This document shows positions 34,080 to 42,126 of a stretch of DNA of 64,000 nt, one piece after another. Position 1 is the first letter of the stretch; the number at the start of each line of letters is the position of its first letter. The DNA is from Candidatus Bathyarchaeota archaeon. Lineage in GTDB: Archaea > Thermoproteota > Bathyarchaeia > JAPDIZ01. A program made the position numbers and the translations under genes. The stretch lies in NCBI GenBank assembly GCA_029259355.1, contig JAPDIZ010000002.1, positions 186,001-250,000 on the forward strand, in the 5' to 3' direction. Below the pieces are notes generated by a model. It was not told the origin of the DNA. It worked only from the letters and a program-made list of their open reading frames with translations, and searched no databases.

Positions 34080-35267
34080 CTACTCGCTCAGGAGGCTTCT
34101 AGCCAGCTTAGCCGCAAATAGCGGGTGCCTAAGCAGCTTAGCACCAACTCTCGCAATGTTCAAGCCGTTCGCTAAGTCAATGATGTCCTCTCCGCTCAGA
34201 ATGGTAGCGAGCTCGTTTAGCTCGCTGTCAGACAGCTTTGAGATCAGCTTCTGCGCCCTCAAGCTTCTTCGTATCCTCTGACCCCAGTACTTGTCGTACT
34301 CGCTTGGGTACTCCGCCAAGAAGTCAGCGGAGGTGTCGCCAGCCTTCACTGCTTCAGCAGCCACTCTTCCCGCGATCTTGCCCGCTGCAATGCTCGAGTG
34401 TATGCCTCCGCCCGTAAGGGGTATGACCTGCCCAGCTGCGTCGCCGCAGAGCATCACCCCATCATCGACTATCTTGGGCAGTTGACCGCCTACGGGTACA
34501 GTCGCTGCTCCAACTTCGACGACTTTTGCGGAGGAGAACCGCTTTGGGTGGTTTTGGATGAAGGCGTCTAGGTACTTCTTAGCATTTGCTCCCTTTACAC
34601 CTATTCCCACATTGGCGACATCCCCACCTTTTGGGAAGATCCAGACGTATCCGTGCGGAGCTACAGAGCTTCCGACAAAGAACTCCAAAGTGCTTTCGTC
34701 TAGGCCTTGACAGCCCACTATCTTGTACTGGATGCAGGAGACTAGGTCGAGGCGGTGTTCCGCAAAGAACTTTTTAGCAACCACTGAGCCCACGCCATCG
34801 CAGCCTACCACCACCTTAGCCAGCAGCTCAGACCTAGGGTGTGGAGCAGAGGTCTTGACCGCTATCAGCCCACCCTCTACGCGCTGAAAGTCCTTTGCCG
34901 CTGTGTTGACCCAGATCTCAGCGCCTTCCTTGGCCGCAAGCCTAGCCATTTCGAGGAGGAACAGCCTCTTCTCGATTATGTAGCCTCCCTCAAAGCCCAG
35001 CGCACCAGCCGATATCTCGATGTATCTAGACTCGTCTGGTGCATAGACGACGACGTGGTCTACGTTGCTCAGCGCCACGAACTTAGGAGATGGCTGCACC
35101 TCAGCGGTGTCGAGTGTTGCTCTGGATATCGCCTCTCCACACACCTTCTCCCCAAGCTTTCTCGACGCCTCAAGCACAACCACGCTTACACCTGCTCTCG
35201 CAGCCATTCGAGCAGCCATGAGACCAGCTGGGCCAGCGCCTACTACGACTACGTCGAACTCCTTCAT
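34080..35267 (-). CDS. Geranylgeranyl reductase family flavoprotein
   Basis: FAD enzyme of 395 aa that, in archaea, saturates the isoprenoid chains of ether lipids (digeranylgeranylglycerophospholipid reductase). FAD motif VVVGAGPAGLMAARMAARAG at the N-terminus, KVCGEAISR, the VGCDGVGSVVAKK strand, the PxGYVWIFPKG motif (APHGYVWIFPKG) and GDAAGQVIPLTGGGIHSSI. ATG start. It diverges from the gene at 35334 across a short spacer with a TATA-like TATAATTGG. The DUF92 gene nearby may also concern prenyl lipids. Confidence 0.9.
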   Translation of the reverse strand: MKEFDVVVVGAGPAGLMAARMAARAGVSVVVLEASRKLGEKVCGEAISRATLDTAEVQPSPKFVALSNVDHVVVYAPDESRYIEISAGALGFEGGYIIEKRLFLLEMARLAAKEGAEIWVNTAAKDFQRVEGGLIAVKTSAPHPRSELLAKVVVGCDGVGSVVAKKFFAEHRLDLVSCIQYKIVGCQGLDESTLEFFVGSSVAPHGYVWIFPKGGDVANVGIGVKGANAKKYLDAFIQNHPKRFSSAKVVEVGAATVPVGGQLPKIVDDGVMLCGDAAGQVIPLTGGGIHSSIAAGKIAGRVAAEAVKAGDTSADFLAEYPSEYDKYWGQRIRRSLRAQKLISKLSDSELNELATILSGEDIIDLANGLNIARVGAKLLRHPLFAAKLARSLLSE

Positions 35268-35333
35268 TCACTCCCCTCGCAACCGCTCACCTCATTAACC
35301 CAGCTTTCGTATAATTGGGTTTTCGGTGATTCG

Positions 35334-36062
35334 TTGACAAGTATCCGAATGCCCAAAGTTTTGGTGGGTAGCTCGCCATTCTTAGCTGCTGGACAATTTG
35401 GGCATAGAAGCCTAGAGTATCTGAGGAGGTTTGTTGAGAGACCAGAAGCAGTGGCGGAAGTCGTTGAAGAAGCGCTTAGAGTAGGCGTAAGAGGGGTTCA
35501 GCCAGTCGCTTACGAGTACATCCTCGAAGGGTTTAAGCTAGCTATGGAGAGGACTGGCGTAGAGGCTTGCGTCGTTGGCTCGACTACGCCTGATGACGTG
35601 CTTGGCTCAATAGAAGACCTCGCCCGCTATGGAGCTGACGCTATCCTACTGCATGGAGAAGTTGCTGACTCCCTCCCCCCACTTCGGTTGGAGGAGTTAT
35701 TTAGGAGGATCGAGAGGCTTGGAGCTATTCCCGGCATTGCCACCCACAGACCAGTCTCTACTCTGAGGAGGCTAATCTCCCACAGAGTAAAGCTTCCCGT
35801 GGCAATGGTCCCGGTAAACGCGTTGGGAGCTTTTATGAGGGATAAAGAAGCTCTCCTCCAAATCCTGTCGAAGAGGGAATTTTTGGCTATTGCCAAGAAG
35901 CCACTCGCGGCTGGGCGCCTCGAGCCCGAAAAAGCTCTTCGATACCTCTTCGAAGAAGTGAAGATAGATTGTGTGGCGATTGGGGTTGCGTCGGTGGAGG
36001 AGGCGAGGGAGACGTTCTCCAAAGCACTTGAGATTGCTCAAAGAGCGCCTAGCAGTCTATAA
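35334..36062 (+). CDS. Hypothetical protein, probable TIM barrel
   Basis: Unrecognised protein of 242 aa. Alternating strands and helices (VLVGSSPFLAAGQFG, ACVVGSTTPDDVLGSIEDLARYGADAILLHG, IPGIATHRP, VAMVPVN, LAIAKKPLAAGRL, CVAIGVASVEEARETF) suggest a TIM-barrel enzyme; the KKPLAAGRL and final IGVAS strands resemble phosphate-binding ends of aldolase-like barrels. The frame is open upstream into the reductase gene on the other strand, but that part is antisense. TTG at 35334 has GGTGAT just upstream; ATG at 35349 lacks a ribosome site. Confidence 0.7.
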   Translation: MTSIRMPKVLVGSSPFLAAGQFGHRSLEYLRRFVERPEAVAEVVEEALRVGVRGVQPVAYEYILEGFKLAMERTGVEACVVGSTTPDDVLGSIEDLARYGADAILLHGEVADSLPPLRLEELFRRIERLGAIPGIATHRPVSTLRRLISHRVKLPVAMVPVNALGAFMRDKEALLQILSKREFLAIAKKPLAAGRLEPEKALRYLFEEVKIDCVAIGVASVEEARETFSKALEIAQRAPSSL

Positions 36063-36669
36063 GCGATAGCGCAGCCATGTAGGCTCCATACTCGGAGAGC
36101 TCTCTGCTATCTGCGCCACAGACAATCACCACATCCCCCTCACCAAGCTCAAACTTGGACAAAAGCTCCTCAGCACCCTCAGGCCAAACCTCACTAAGCT
36201 CTGGGCCGTTTGGAGGAAGTATTAGCCTTCCCCCACTCTGAACGAGGACGAGCGCACCTCTTGCGCCAGCTCGCACAGCCTCATCTCTCTGCTCCATACC
36301 CGCTCTAACCTTCTTCGACGCTTCCCTAACCCTGATGGCGTACGCAAAGCCCCCGACCTGGGGTATTTCGGCTTCTATGGGAGCTCCTTGAGCGACGCGT
36401 TCCCTAACCCCTTCCAAAAGCTTCCTACCCTTTTCGGTTAGCCAACAACCCCTTCTGTCGGCTTCGACGAGGCCTGCGTTTTTCATTCGCGTGAGCAGTG
36501 TTCTGACGGAGCCCTCGCCAATGCCCAACTTTCTAGAAAGAGCTATTCTCCCAACTCTTTCCTCGCCAATTAGTTCGAGAGCCTTAACCGCGTGGTATAT
36601 TGTGAACTGGGGAAGGGGGCCAGCTTTCTCTTCAAGCGCTTCCTCAAGCTCTCTAAGAGACATGCTCAA
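36049..36669 (-). CDS. DUF4443-type winged-helix regulator
   Basis: A 206-residue protein with an N-terminal winged helix: IALSRKLGIGEGSVRTLLTRMKNAGLVEADRRGCWLTEKGRKLL (about 42-85). The C-terminal half is a separate ligand-binding-like domain with GALVLVQSGGRLILPPNG and VVIVCGADSRELSEYGAYMAAL, matching archaeal DUF4443 proteins. Ligand and targets are unknown; position beside btuD leaves open a corrinoid or metal sensor role. It overlaps the convergent TIM-barrel gene by 14 bp. TTG start. Confidence 0.75.
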   Translation of the reverse strand: MSMSLRELEEALEEKAGPLPQFTIYHAVKALELIGEERVGRIALSRKLGIGEGSVRTLLTRMKNAGLVEADRRGCWLTEKGRKLLEGVRERVAQGAPIEAEIPQVGGFAYAIRVREASKKVRAGMEQRDEAVRAGARGALVLVQSGGRLILPPNGPELSEVWPEGAEELLSKFELGEGDVVIVCGADSRELSEYGAYMAALSLIDC

Positions 36670-36728
36670 ACACCATTCGCTAAATCCCTTGGCTTAGGCA
36701 GCTTAAAAAGCGTAAGCTGCGCTCGCTT

Positions 36729-37964
36729 TCAGAGGCTCTCCAACTCATCAACCGATGAGACGGTTCTCGCGCCAAGAGACTTTAGCTTACGCAGGAGTTC
36801 GGTAGCTCTGCCCCCGGTAAAGTCCCATCTCTCACCCCAGCGATTTCCCAAGATCACAACAGGCTTTCCACGCTCAGCAGTCTCCACCAAAGCTTGTAGG
36901 TTCTTCAGGTTGCCTTGTCCAAATGGCGTGGGGACCAAGACTAAGATGTCTGCAGACGCCATAGCTTCGAGGTTTCGCTTCACCGCCTCCTCAGATATTG
37001 GGGAAAATGGGGCTTCGCTCACAACCTCTATGCCAAGGTCTTGGCAAACCTGGTAGTCGGTGTCCAAGACGTTTAGCACACCAGCGGATACGTCGTAGCC
37101 CCTCTCGACAAGCTCGTGGAGAACAGGCTCCCCCGACCCTCCTCCGCACACAACGTGCACTCGCTTCCCCACCTTCCTAAAGCGCTTGACTGGCTTAAGC
37201 GGGATTACGTAGAGAGCGTTGGTGGTGGGATGCCTCCTCACCGCAACATCCACTCCAAAAACTCGTCGTATGTTCTCCACTGTCAGAACCTCCCCTGAAC
37301 TCCCCGCGGCCACCACTCGACCGTCTTTGAGCATGACGACTTTGTCGCAGAAGCGGCTGACGAGGTTTAGGTCGTGGGACACAGCGAGAGCTGCGATCCC
37401 GCCATCTACGAGCTTTCGCAGAAGCTGCATGGTCTCGAGCTGATAGGCTATGTCGAGATTTGCTACGGGCTCGTCTAGAAGCAAAACCTTCGGCTCTTGA
37501 GCAAGGGCTCTAGCTATGAAAACCCTCTGCCTCTCTCCCCCGCTTAGCTCGGTTATCCTCCTGTTGGCGAGGTGGAGGGTGTTGGTAGCTTCCAGCGCTT
37601 TCCTAACTACTTCATAGTCTCTCTGAGACTCAAGCGAAAGCCTCCCAAGGTGTGGGTTCCTCCCCATCATCACCACATCAAAGACCGTGAAGCCAAAGTA
37701 CGTCGTAGGCTCTTGCGGAACAACGCCGACTTTCTTCGCGACTTCTCGAGGAGACATCTCAGCTACTTCTCGCTCACCGATGTACACCGCCCCCACCTTT
37801 GGCTTAAGAACCCCAGCCACCGTCTTGAGCAGGGTGGTTTTCCCAGCCCCGTTGGGCCCAACCACGCCTACGAGCTCGCCTTCATCAACCTCTAGCTCAA
37901 CGTCTCTGAGCGCCTCGATGGATTGGTAAGCGAAGGTTACACCGACTACCCTCAGGTAAACCAA
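36729..37964 (-). CDS. btuD: Cobalamin ABC transporter ATPase with C-terminal extension
   Basis: ATPase of the corrinoid importer, 411 aa. Residues 1-250 are a FecE/BtuD-type ABC domain: Walker A GPNGAGKTTLLK (about 36-47), Q-loop VPQEPTTYFG, signature ELSGGERQRVFIARALAQEP, Walker B VLLLDEPVANLD and H-loop VSHDLN. An additional domain of about 140 residues follows (HVVCGGGSGEPVLHELVERG, ADILVLVPTPFGQGNLKNLQ, PVVILGNRW) with a Rossmann-like look; long BtuD proteins of this kind are known in some archaea. It starts 15 bp after the btuC stop in a btuF-btuF-btuC-btuD operon. Confidence 0.9.
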   Translation of the reverse strand: MVYLRVVGVTFAYQSIEALRDVELEVDEGELVGVVGPNGAGKTTLLKTVAGVLKPKVGAVYIGEREVAEMSPREVAKKVGVVPQEPTTYFGFTVFDVVMMGRNPHLGRLSLESQRDYEVVRKALEATNTLHLANRRITELSGGERQRVFIARALAQEPKVLLLDEPVANLDIAYQLETMQLLRKLVDGGIAALAVSHDLNLVSRFCDKVVMLKDGRVVAAGSSGEVLTVENIRRVFGVDVAVRRHPTTNALYVIPLKPVKRFRKVGKRVHVVCGGGSGEPVLHELVERGYDVSAGVLNVLDTDYQVCQDLGIEVVSEAPFSPISEEAVKRNLEAMASADILVLVPTPFGQGNLKNLQALVETAERGKPVVILGNRWGERWDFTGGRATELLRKLKSLGARTVSSVDELESL

Positions 37965-37979
37965 TTCCCCAACACCTGC

Positions 37980-39053
37980 TTAGAGCGCATACTCACCCTT
38001 TTTGCGCTTAAGGAGGTAGATGAAGAAAGGGGCTCCAGCGAGAGCCGTTATCAAGCCGACGGGAAGCTCCCCGGGCGCGTATGCGACTCGAGCTACAGCA
38101 TCACACGACATCACCAACGAAGCCCCCACCAAAGCGGAAGCGGGGACGAGCACCCTGTGGTCTGGGCCAACCGCTAACCTCGTCAAGTGTGGGACGATGA
38201 GCCCCACGAAGCCTATCAAGCCACTCACCGATACCGCAGCAGCGGTCATCAGCGAAGCCGCAGCCACCAACACTCGCCTAACGTGCTCAACCTCTACGCC
38301 TAGGTAGGAAGCGGATTCCTCCCCAAACAACATGATGTTCAGGTCTCTTGCGTAGAGCATGGACACAAGCAAACCAGCTAAGAACAGGGGAGCAGTTGCG
38401 TACACGTCGCTCCAGCTAGCAGCCCAAAGCCCTCCCATTAGCCAAAACACTATAGCGTGTAGCCTCTCCCCAGCAACCACCTCCAGAAACATGATGAGAG
38501 ACGAGAGGAATATGCTGACGGCTATTCCCGAGAGTAGCAGCGTGGTTGGCGGAGCCGTGGAGCCAACTCTCGCGATGTTGTAGACCACGTAGACCGTTGC
38601 GAGCGCAAACGCGAACGCAATCACAGGCGTTGCGCTTACCCCGGGAGCAAGAGATAGCCCAAGCAGAATCGAGACGGCAGCGCCCAAGCCAGCGCCAGCC
38701 GACACGCCGATGACGTATGGATCAGCCATTGGGTTTCTGAAGATTCCCTGGAAAAGAGCTCCCGCAGCAGCTAGCGAAGCTCCTACGAACCAGCCCAAAA
38801 CCACCCTTGGAAGCCTATACTCCACCACTATGACCTCCTCTACGCCAGATACCTCGATGCTCTTAACGAGCTCGCTTATGATCGGCGTCCTTCTCGCCAC
38901 AGCTATGGCTACGCTTTCGAAGGAGATGCTGGTGCTCCCCACGCCCAGCGAGACCACAGCCACCACCACGGAGGCAGAGAATAGAGCGAAGAGAGTGGCT
39001 AGCCACCTCGCATACCTCGCTCGATATTCGTCGATTGCTTGAGGCCTATTCAT
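37980..39053 (-). CDS. btuC: Cobalamin/iron-siderophore ABC permease
   Basis: FecCD-family inner membrane permease, 357 aa, with about ten hydrophobic helices. Signatures: RLPRVVLGWFVGASLAAAGALFQGIFRNPMADPYVIGVSAGAGLGA and the GLIGFVGLIVPHLTRLAVGPDHRVLVP loop that contacts the ATPase, then GELPVGLITALAGAPFFIYLL. Substrate corrinoid rather than iron is inferred from the cobalamin genes next to it. ATG start; overlaps the signal-less binding-protein gene by 4 nt. Confidence 0.93.
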   Translation of the reverse strand: MNRPQAIDEYRARYARWLATLFALFSASVVVAVVSLGVGSTSISFESVAIAVARRTPIISELVKSIEVSGVEEVIVVEYRLPRVVLGWFVGASLAAAGALFQGIFRNPMADPYVIGVSAGAGLGAAVSILLGLSLAPGVSATPVIAFAFALATVYVVYNIARVGSTAPPTTLLLSGIAVSIFLSSLIMFLEVVAGERLHAIVFWLMGGLWAASWSDVYATAPLFLAGLLVSMLYARDLNIMLFGEESASYLGVEVEHVRRVLVAAASLMTAAAVSVSGLIGFVGLIVPHLTRLAVGPDHRVLVPASALVGASLVMSCDAVARVAYAPGELPVGLITALAGAPFFIYLLKRKKGEYAL

Positions 39054-39880
39054 AGCCCTAGCTCCTCTAGCTCCCTGCTGAGCCGCTTGACTACGTTGAT
39101 GAAGGATGGGCCAGAGTGGGAGAGAGGGAGCTCCTGCTCCAACCTGACCAAAACCCTGTTGGCTCTAACCGCGGAGATGTTCGCCCAACCGCGCTCGCGA
39201 AACAGCTTCTCAGGAGGTGCTTGATCCACATCCCTTTTGGTTTCGTATACCAGCACCACGGCGTCAGGTGATTTCTCAACAACTTCTTCGAAGCTTGGGG
39301 TGAAGTAGGCCTCTAGCTTTTGCGCAAAGATGTTTTGGTAACCAGCTAGCCTGAGGTAGTCTGTTATGAAGGAGAGGGCTCCAGCCGTTATCGAGTACTT
39401 TCCAGGCCAAATCTCTACGTACACGCTTCCTCTCGGAGGCTCGATCCCCATCTGCGACATCTCACGAGAGATTTGAGCAGCTAGCTTTCTCGCCCTATCC
39501 CCTAGCCCAAGCAAAGAGCCTATGACCACCAAGTTGTCCAATATGCCGTAGACCGTTTTCGGCGTAGGTATGGGGATTACCGAGAAACCAGCTTTCGCAA
39601 GCTCTTCTGAAACCGAGCGCTGAATGCCAGTGGTAGTGAAGACTAGGTCAGGGTCTGCGGACTTGAGCCGCTCTAGGTTGGCTTGGGTGGGTGAGCCAAC
39701 AACTGGCTTCCTAATCCCTTTGACATACACGGGACACCAGGACGAAATGCCTACGAGCCTGTCCTCAGCACCAAGCAAAACTATAGCGTCGGTTATCGAG
39801 GGGTATAGGCTGACCACCCTCTCAGGCGATTCCGGAACCTCTACGTATCGCCTCAGTATCTCGTGGAAGAACTTTGGCAA
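39050..39880 (-). CDS. BtuF-like binding protein without signal peptide
   Basis: A 276-residue periplasmic-binding-protein fold with the BtuF pattern RVVSLYPSITDAIVLLGAEDRLVGISSWCP and DLVFTTTGIQRSVSEEL. Unlike the neighbouring BtuF, the N-terminus (MPKFFHEILRRYVEVPESPE) is charged and has no hydrophobic signal segment. The start is firm: TTG 7 nt after GGAGG. It may therefore stay in the cytoplasm as a corrinoid carrier or buffer, or be exported in another way. It overlaps btuC by 4 nt. Confidence 0.82.
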   Translation of the reverse strand: MPKFFHEILRRYVEVPESPERVVSLYPSITDAIVLLGAEDRLVGISSWCPVYVKGIRKPVVGSPTQANLERLKSADPDLVFTTTGIQRSVSEELAKAGFSVIPIPTPKTVYGILDNLVVIGSLLGLGDRARKLAAQISREMSQMGIEPPRGSVYVEIWPGKYSITAGALSFITDYLRLAGYQNIFAQKLEAYFTPSFEEVVEKSPDAVVLVYETKRDVDQAPPEKLFRERGWANISAVRANRVLVRLEQELPLSHSGPSFINVVKRLSRELEELGL

Positions 39881-39915
39881 CAGCTTTCCTCCAAGATGCG
39901 GAGTTCGCCTTTTCC

Positions 39916-40863
39916 TTAGCCAGTAATGTGTTTAGGCATTTCGACGCCAAACACCTCTGGGTAGAATATCTTTGCCAGCATCTCCACTCCATCAGCTATC
40001 CTTGGCCCAGGCCTCTCTATCATGCTCGCTGCAGAACCTGTTATGACGTATACCCTTCCGCTTTTCACAGCGTTTACCTCGCTCCACCCGGGCATAGACT
40101 CTATCTTTGCGATCGCGTCTTCGTAGGAAAACTCCATCATCGAGGTGAAGACTATGACATCGGGGTTTTTAGCGACCACAGACTCTGGGCTGACCACGAT
40201 CCACCCCTGCTTTTCGGCAAACACGTTTTCCCCACCCGCCTTAGCGATAGCATCGTTTACAAATGTGTTGGAGCCAGAGGCGTAAATGGGCTCAAGCCAG
40301 CAGATGTACAATACCCTCACCTTGGTCTGCTGAGCAGAAACCTTCTGCTCAACTTGTGAAATCTTCAGCTTCATCGAGAGAATCAGCTCCCCCGCCTCAG
40401 CTTCTTTGCCAGTCGCTTTTCCAACAAGCTCTATGTCATGGTATACGTCGTCGATGGTTTTGGGGTCTAAGACTATGACGGGTACGCCCAGCTCCTCCAA
40501 CCGCTCTATGGTCTCCGGGGGCGTTATCGTGCTAGCCAAAACGAGGTCTGGCTGTAGGCTGATCACCTTCTCAACATCTACATTCGCTGGACCACCTACC
40601 TTGGTGACGCTGAGAGCCTCTGGAGGGTAGTCGCAGTAGGTCGTTACGCCAACTACTTTATCGCCTAAGCCAAGCGCGTATAGGATCTCCGTGCAGCTTG
40701 GGGCAAGCGACACAATTCGCTCAGGCTTTTTCTCTATCGATACAGCTCTGCCTAAGTCGTCCGTTATCTCAGCGTGGATCTGCTGGCTGGTGGTGCTTAA
40801 GACCAAGGAGATGGCGAGGAGGAATATGGCAAAGGCGGCTAGCAGGTAGAGCTTTTTCCTCAA
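39916..40863 (-). CDS. btuF: Corrinoid-binding protein with signal peptide
   Basis: Extracytoplasmic binding protein of 315 aa. An N-terminal hydrophobic segment (KKLYLLAAFAIFLLAISLVL, about 3-22) acts as signal peptide or anchor. The family motifs RIVSLAPSCTEILYALGLGDKVVGVTTYCDYPPEA and LVLASTITPPETIERLEELGVPV are clear, as is RPGPRIADGVEMLAKIFYP near the end. First gene of the uptake operon, divergent from the salvage operon. TTG start behind GGGTGG. Confidence 0.93.
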   Translation of the reverse strand: MRKKLYLLAAFAIFLLAISLVLSTTSQQIHAEITDDLGRAVSIEKKPERIVSLAPSCTEILYALGLGDKVVGVTTYCDYPPEALSVTKVGGPANVDVEKVISLQPDLVLASTITPPETIERLEELGVPVIVLDPKTIDDVYHDIELVGKATGKEAEAGELILSMKLKISQVEQKVSAQQTKVRVLYICWLEPIYASGSNTFVNDAIAKAGGENVFAEKQGWIVVSPESVVAKNPDVIVFTSMMEFSYEDAIAKIESMPGWSEVNAVKSGRVYVITGSAASMIERPGPRIADGVEMLAKIFYPEVFGVEMPKHITG

Positions 40864-40899
40864 TCAGCCACCCCTCGGGTTTGGTTGGATTATCCAGCC

Positions 40900-40910
40900 A
40901 TAATATTTAA
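40900..40910 (+). promoter_or_regulatory. Promoter of the corrinoid salvage operon
   Basis: ATAATATTTAA is a strong TATA element. It predicts initiation near 40930, that is, at the GTG 40929 or TTG 40932 codons of the first gene, so the message is probably leaderless. Only 65 bp separate it from the start of btuF on the other strand, too short for a cobalamin riboswitch. Confidence 0.5.
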
Positions 40911-40928
40911 TGCTTGTTCCCAAAAAGT

Positions 40929-42122
40929 GTGTTGAGGTATCTGAGCACCGGAGAGTGCGCGGAGATTAAGGCGCTTTTGGTGGTAGCAGACGGGGTGAGC
41001 GATAGGCCGATCCAAGAGCTGAGTGGGAAGACCCCCCTAGAAACCGCTCGAAGAAGCGGGTTGGATTGGGTGGCAGAAAACGGCGTATCTGGCTTAATCG
41101 ATCCCGTGGCTCCAGGAGTAGTGGTTGATAGCGATGTCGCAAACATGGCGATGCTGGGGTGCGATCCCTCGAGGTACTATAGAGGGAGGGGTGCGATAGA
41201 AGCAGCTGGCGTGGGACTGGAGGTGAGGGAAGGCGATGTGGCGCTGCGGTGCAACTACGCGCTGGTTTCACGCAGCGGCATCCTCATACACCCAAGGGTT
41301 TCGATAAACGAGGGCTTAGCCAAGGAACTTGAGCTAGTGATAAACGAGGTTGCTGAAGAGTTCGGAGCGGAGTTCAGGCATTCCATGGGCTTTAGGTGCG
41401 TCCTCGTCTTGCGTGAAGCTGGGCCCATACGAAAGATCGAGCTTCCAACAGCGAGGAGCGTAGGGCAAAAGCCTATGGTGCGGGGATCAGAATTAGCTAA
41501 CGTCCTCAACGAGCTGGTTTGGCGCATAAGTCGACGCCTACAAGGCTTGGGGGATGGTGTTCCCAACTTCGTCCTGCCTTGGGCAGCTGGTGAAGCCACG
41601 TCCTTACCCAGCTTTCGAGAAGTCCATGGGCTTAGAGCGGCTTGCGTCGCTGGGGTTGGGCTCATCAAAGGATTATGTAGGCTTATGGGCATGGAGGTCC
41701 TCGAAATCCAAGGCGCAACGGGAGACATCGATACAAACTACCTCGAAAAAGCTAGGGCTGCCGTACGCCTCCTCAACAACTACGACTTCATCTACGTACA
41801 CGTAGAAGCCCCTGATGAGGCTAGCCATAGGAAGAGCCTCGCTCAAAAGCAGTGGGCTATTTTCCAGATAGGGAGGCTTGTCGAGCACGTGCTCTCCCAC
41901 ACAGACCTAGACGACTTAGTCGTAGCCGTCTTAGGTGATCACACCACCTCGACTCGGCTTGGAGAGCACGTAGCAGATCCAGCTCCCATCTCCATATACT
42001 CCTCAGAGGCATTGCGAGATGGAGTGCGGCGCTTTACGGAGAGAGATGCGGCGAGGGGAGGGCTTCGAAGGCTAAGGGGAGTTGACATCCTCCCCTTGAT
42101 TAAGGATCTTATGGGGGCTTAG
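40929..42122 (+). CDS. ApgM-like phosphatase/phosphomutase in cobalamin operon
   Basis: Alkaline-phosphatase-superfamily member related to archaeal cofactor-independent phosphoglycerate mutase; about 397 aa. Conserved metal and nucleophile blocks: VVADGVSDRPIQELSGKTPLETA, DVANMAMLGCDPSRYYRGRGAIEAAG, YVHVEAPDEASHRKS and VVAVLGDHTTSTRLGEH. As the first gene of a cobalamin operon and 4 bp from cobD, it may serve as the alpha-ribazole-5-phosphate (or cobalamin-5-phosphate) phosphatase that is otherwise missing, rather than in glycolysis. Start set by the promoter: GTG 40929, leaderless; TTG 40914 is the longest alternative. Confidence 0.85.
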   Translation: MLRYLSTGECAEIKALLVVADGVSDRPIQELSGKTPLETARRSGLDWVAENGVSGLIDPVAPGVVVDSDVANMAMLGCDPSRYYRGRGAIEAAGVGLEVREGDVALRCNYALVSRSGILIHPRVSINEGLAKELELVINEVAEEFGAEFRHSMGFRCVLVLREAGPIRKIELPTARSVGQKPMVRGSELANVLNELVWRISRRLQGLGDGVPNFVLPWAAGEATSLPSFREVHGLRAACVAGVGLIKGLCRLMGMEVLEIQGATGDIDTNYLEKARAAVRLLNNYDFIYVHVEAPDEASHRKSLAQKQWAIFQIGRLVEHVLSHTDLDDLVVAVLGDHTTSTRLGEHVADPAPISIYSSEALRDGVRRFTERDAARGGLRRLRGVDILPLIKDLMGA

Positions 42123-42126
42123 GTTC

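Noticed and set aside
34839-35333. Upstream extension of the TIM-barrel frame
   Set aside because: It is antisense to the conserved flavin domain of the geranylgeranyl reductase; promoter and ribosome site lie at 35310-35330.
40864-40928. Cobalamin riboswitch between btuF and the salvage operon
   Set aside because: The gap is only 65 bp and both promoters fit in it; no B12-box-like sequence seen.
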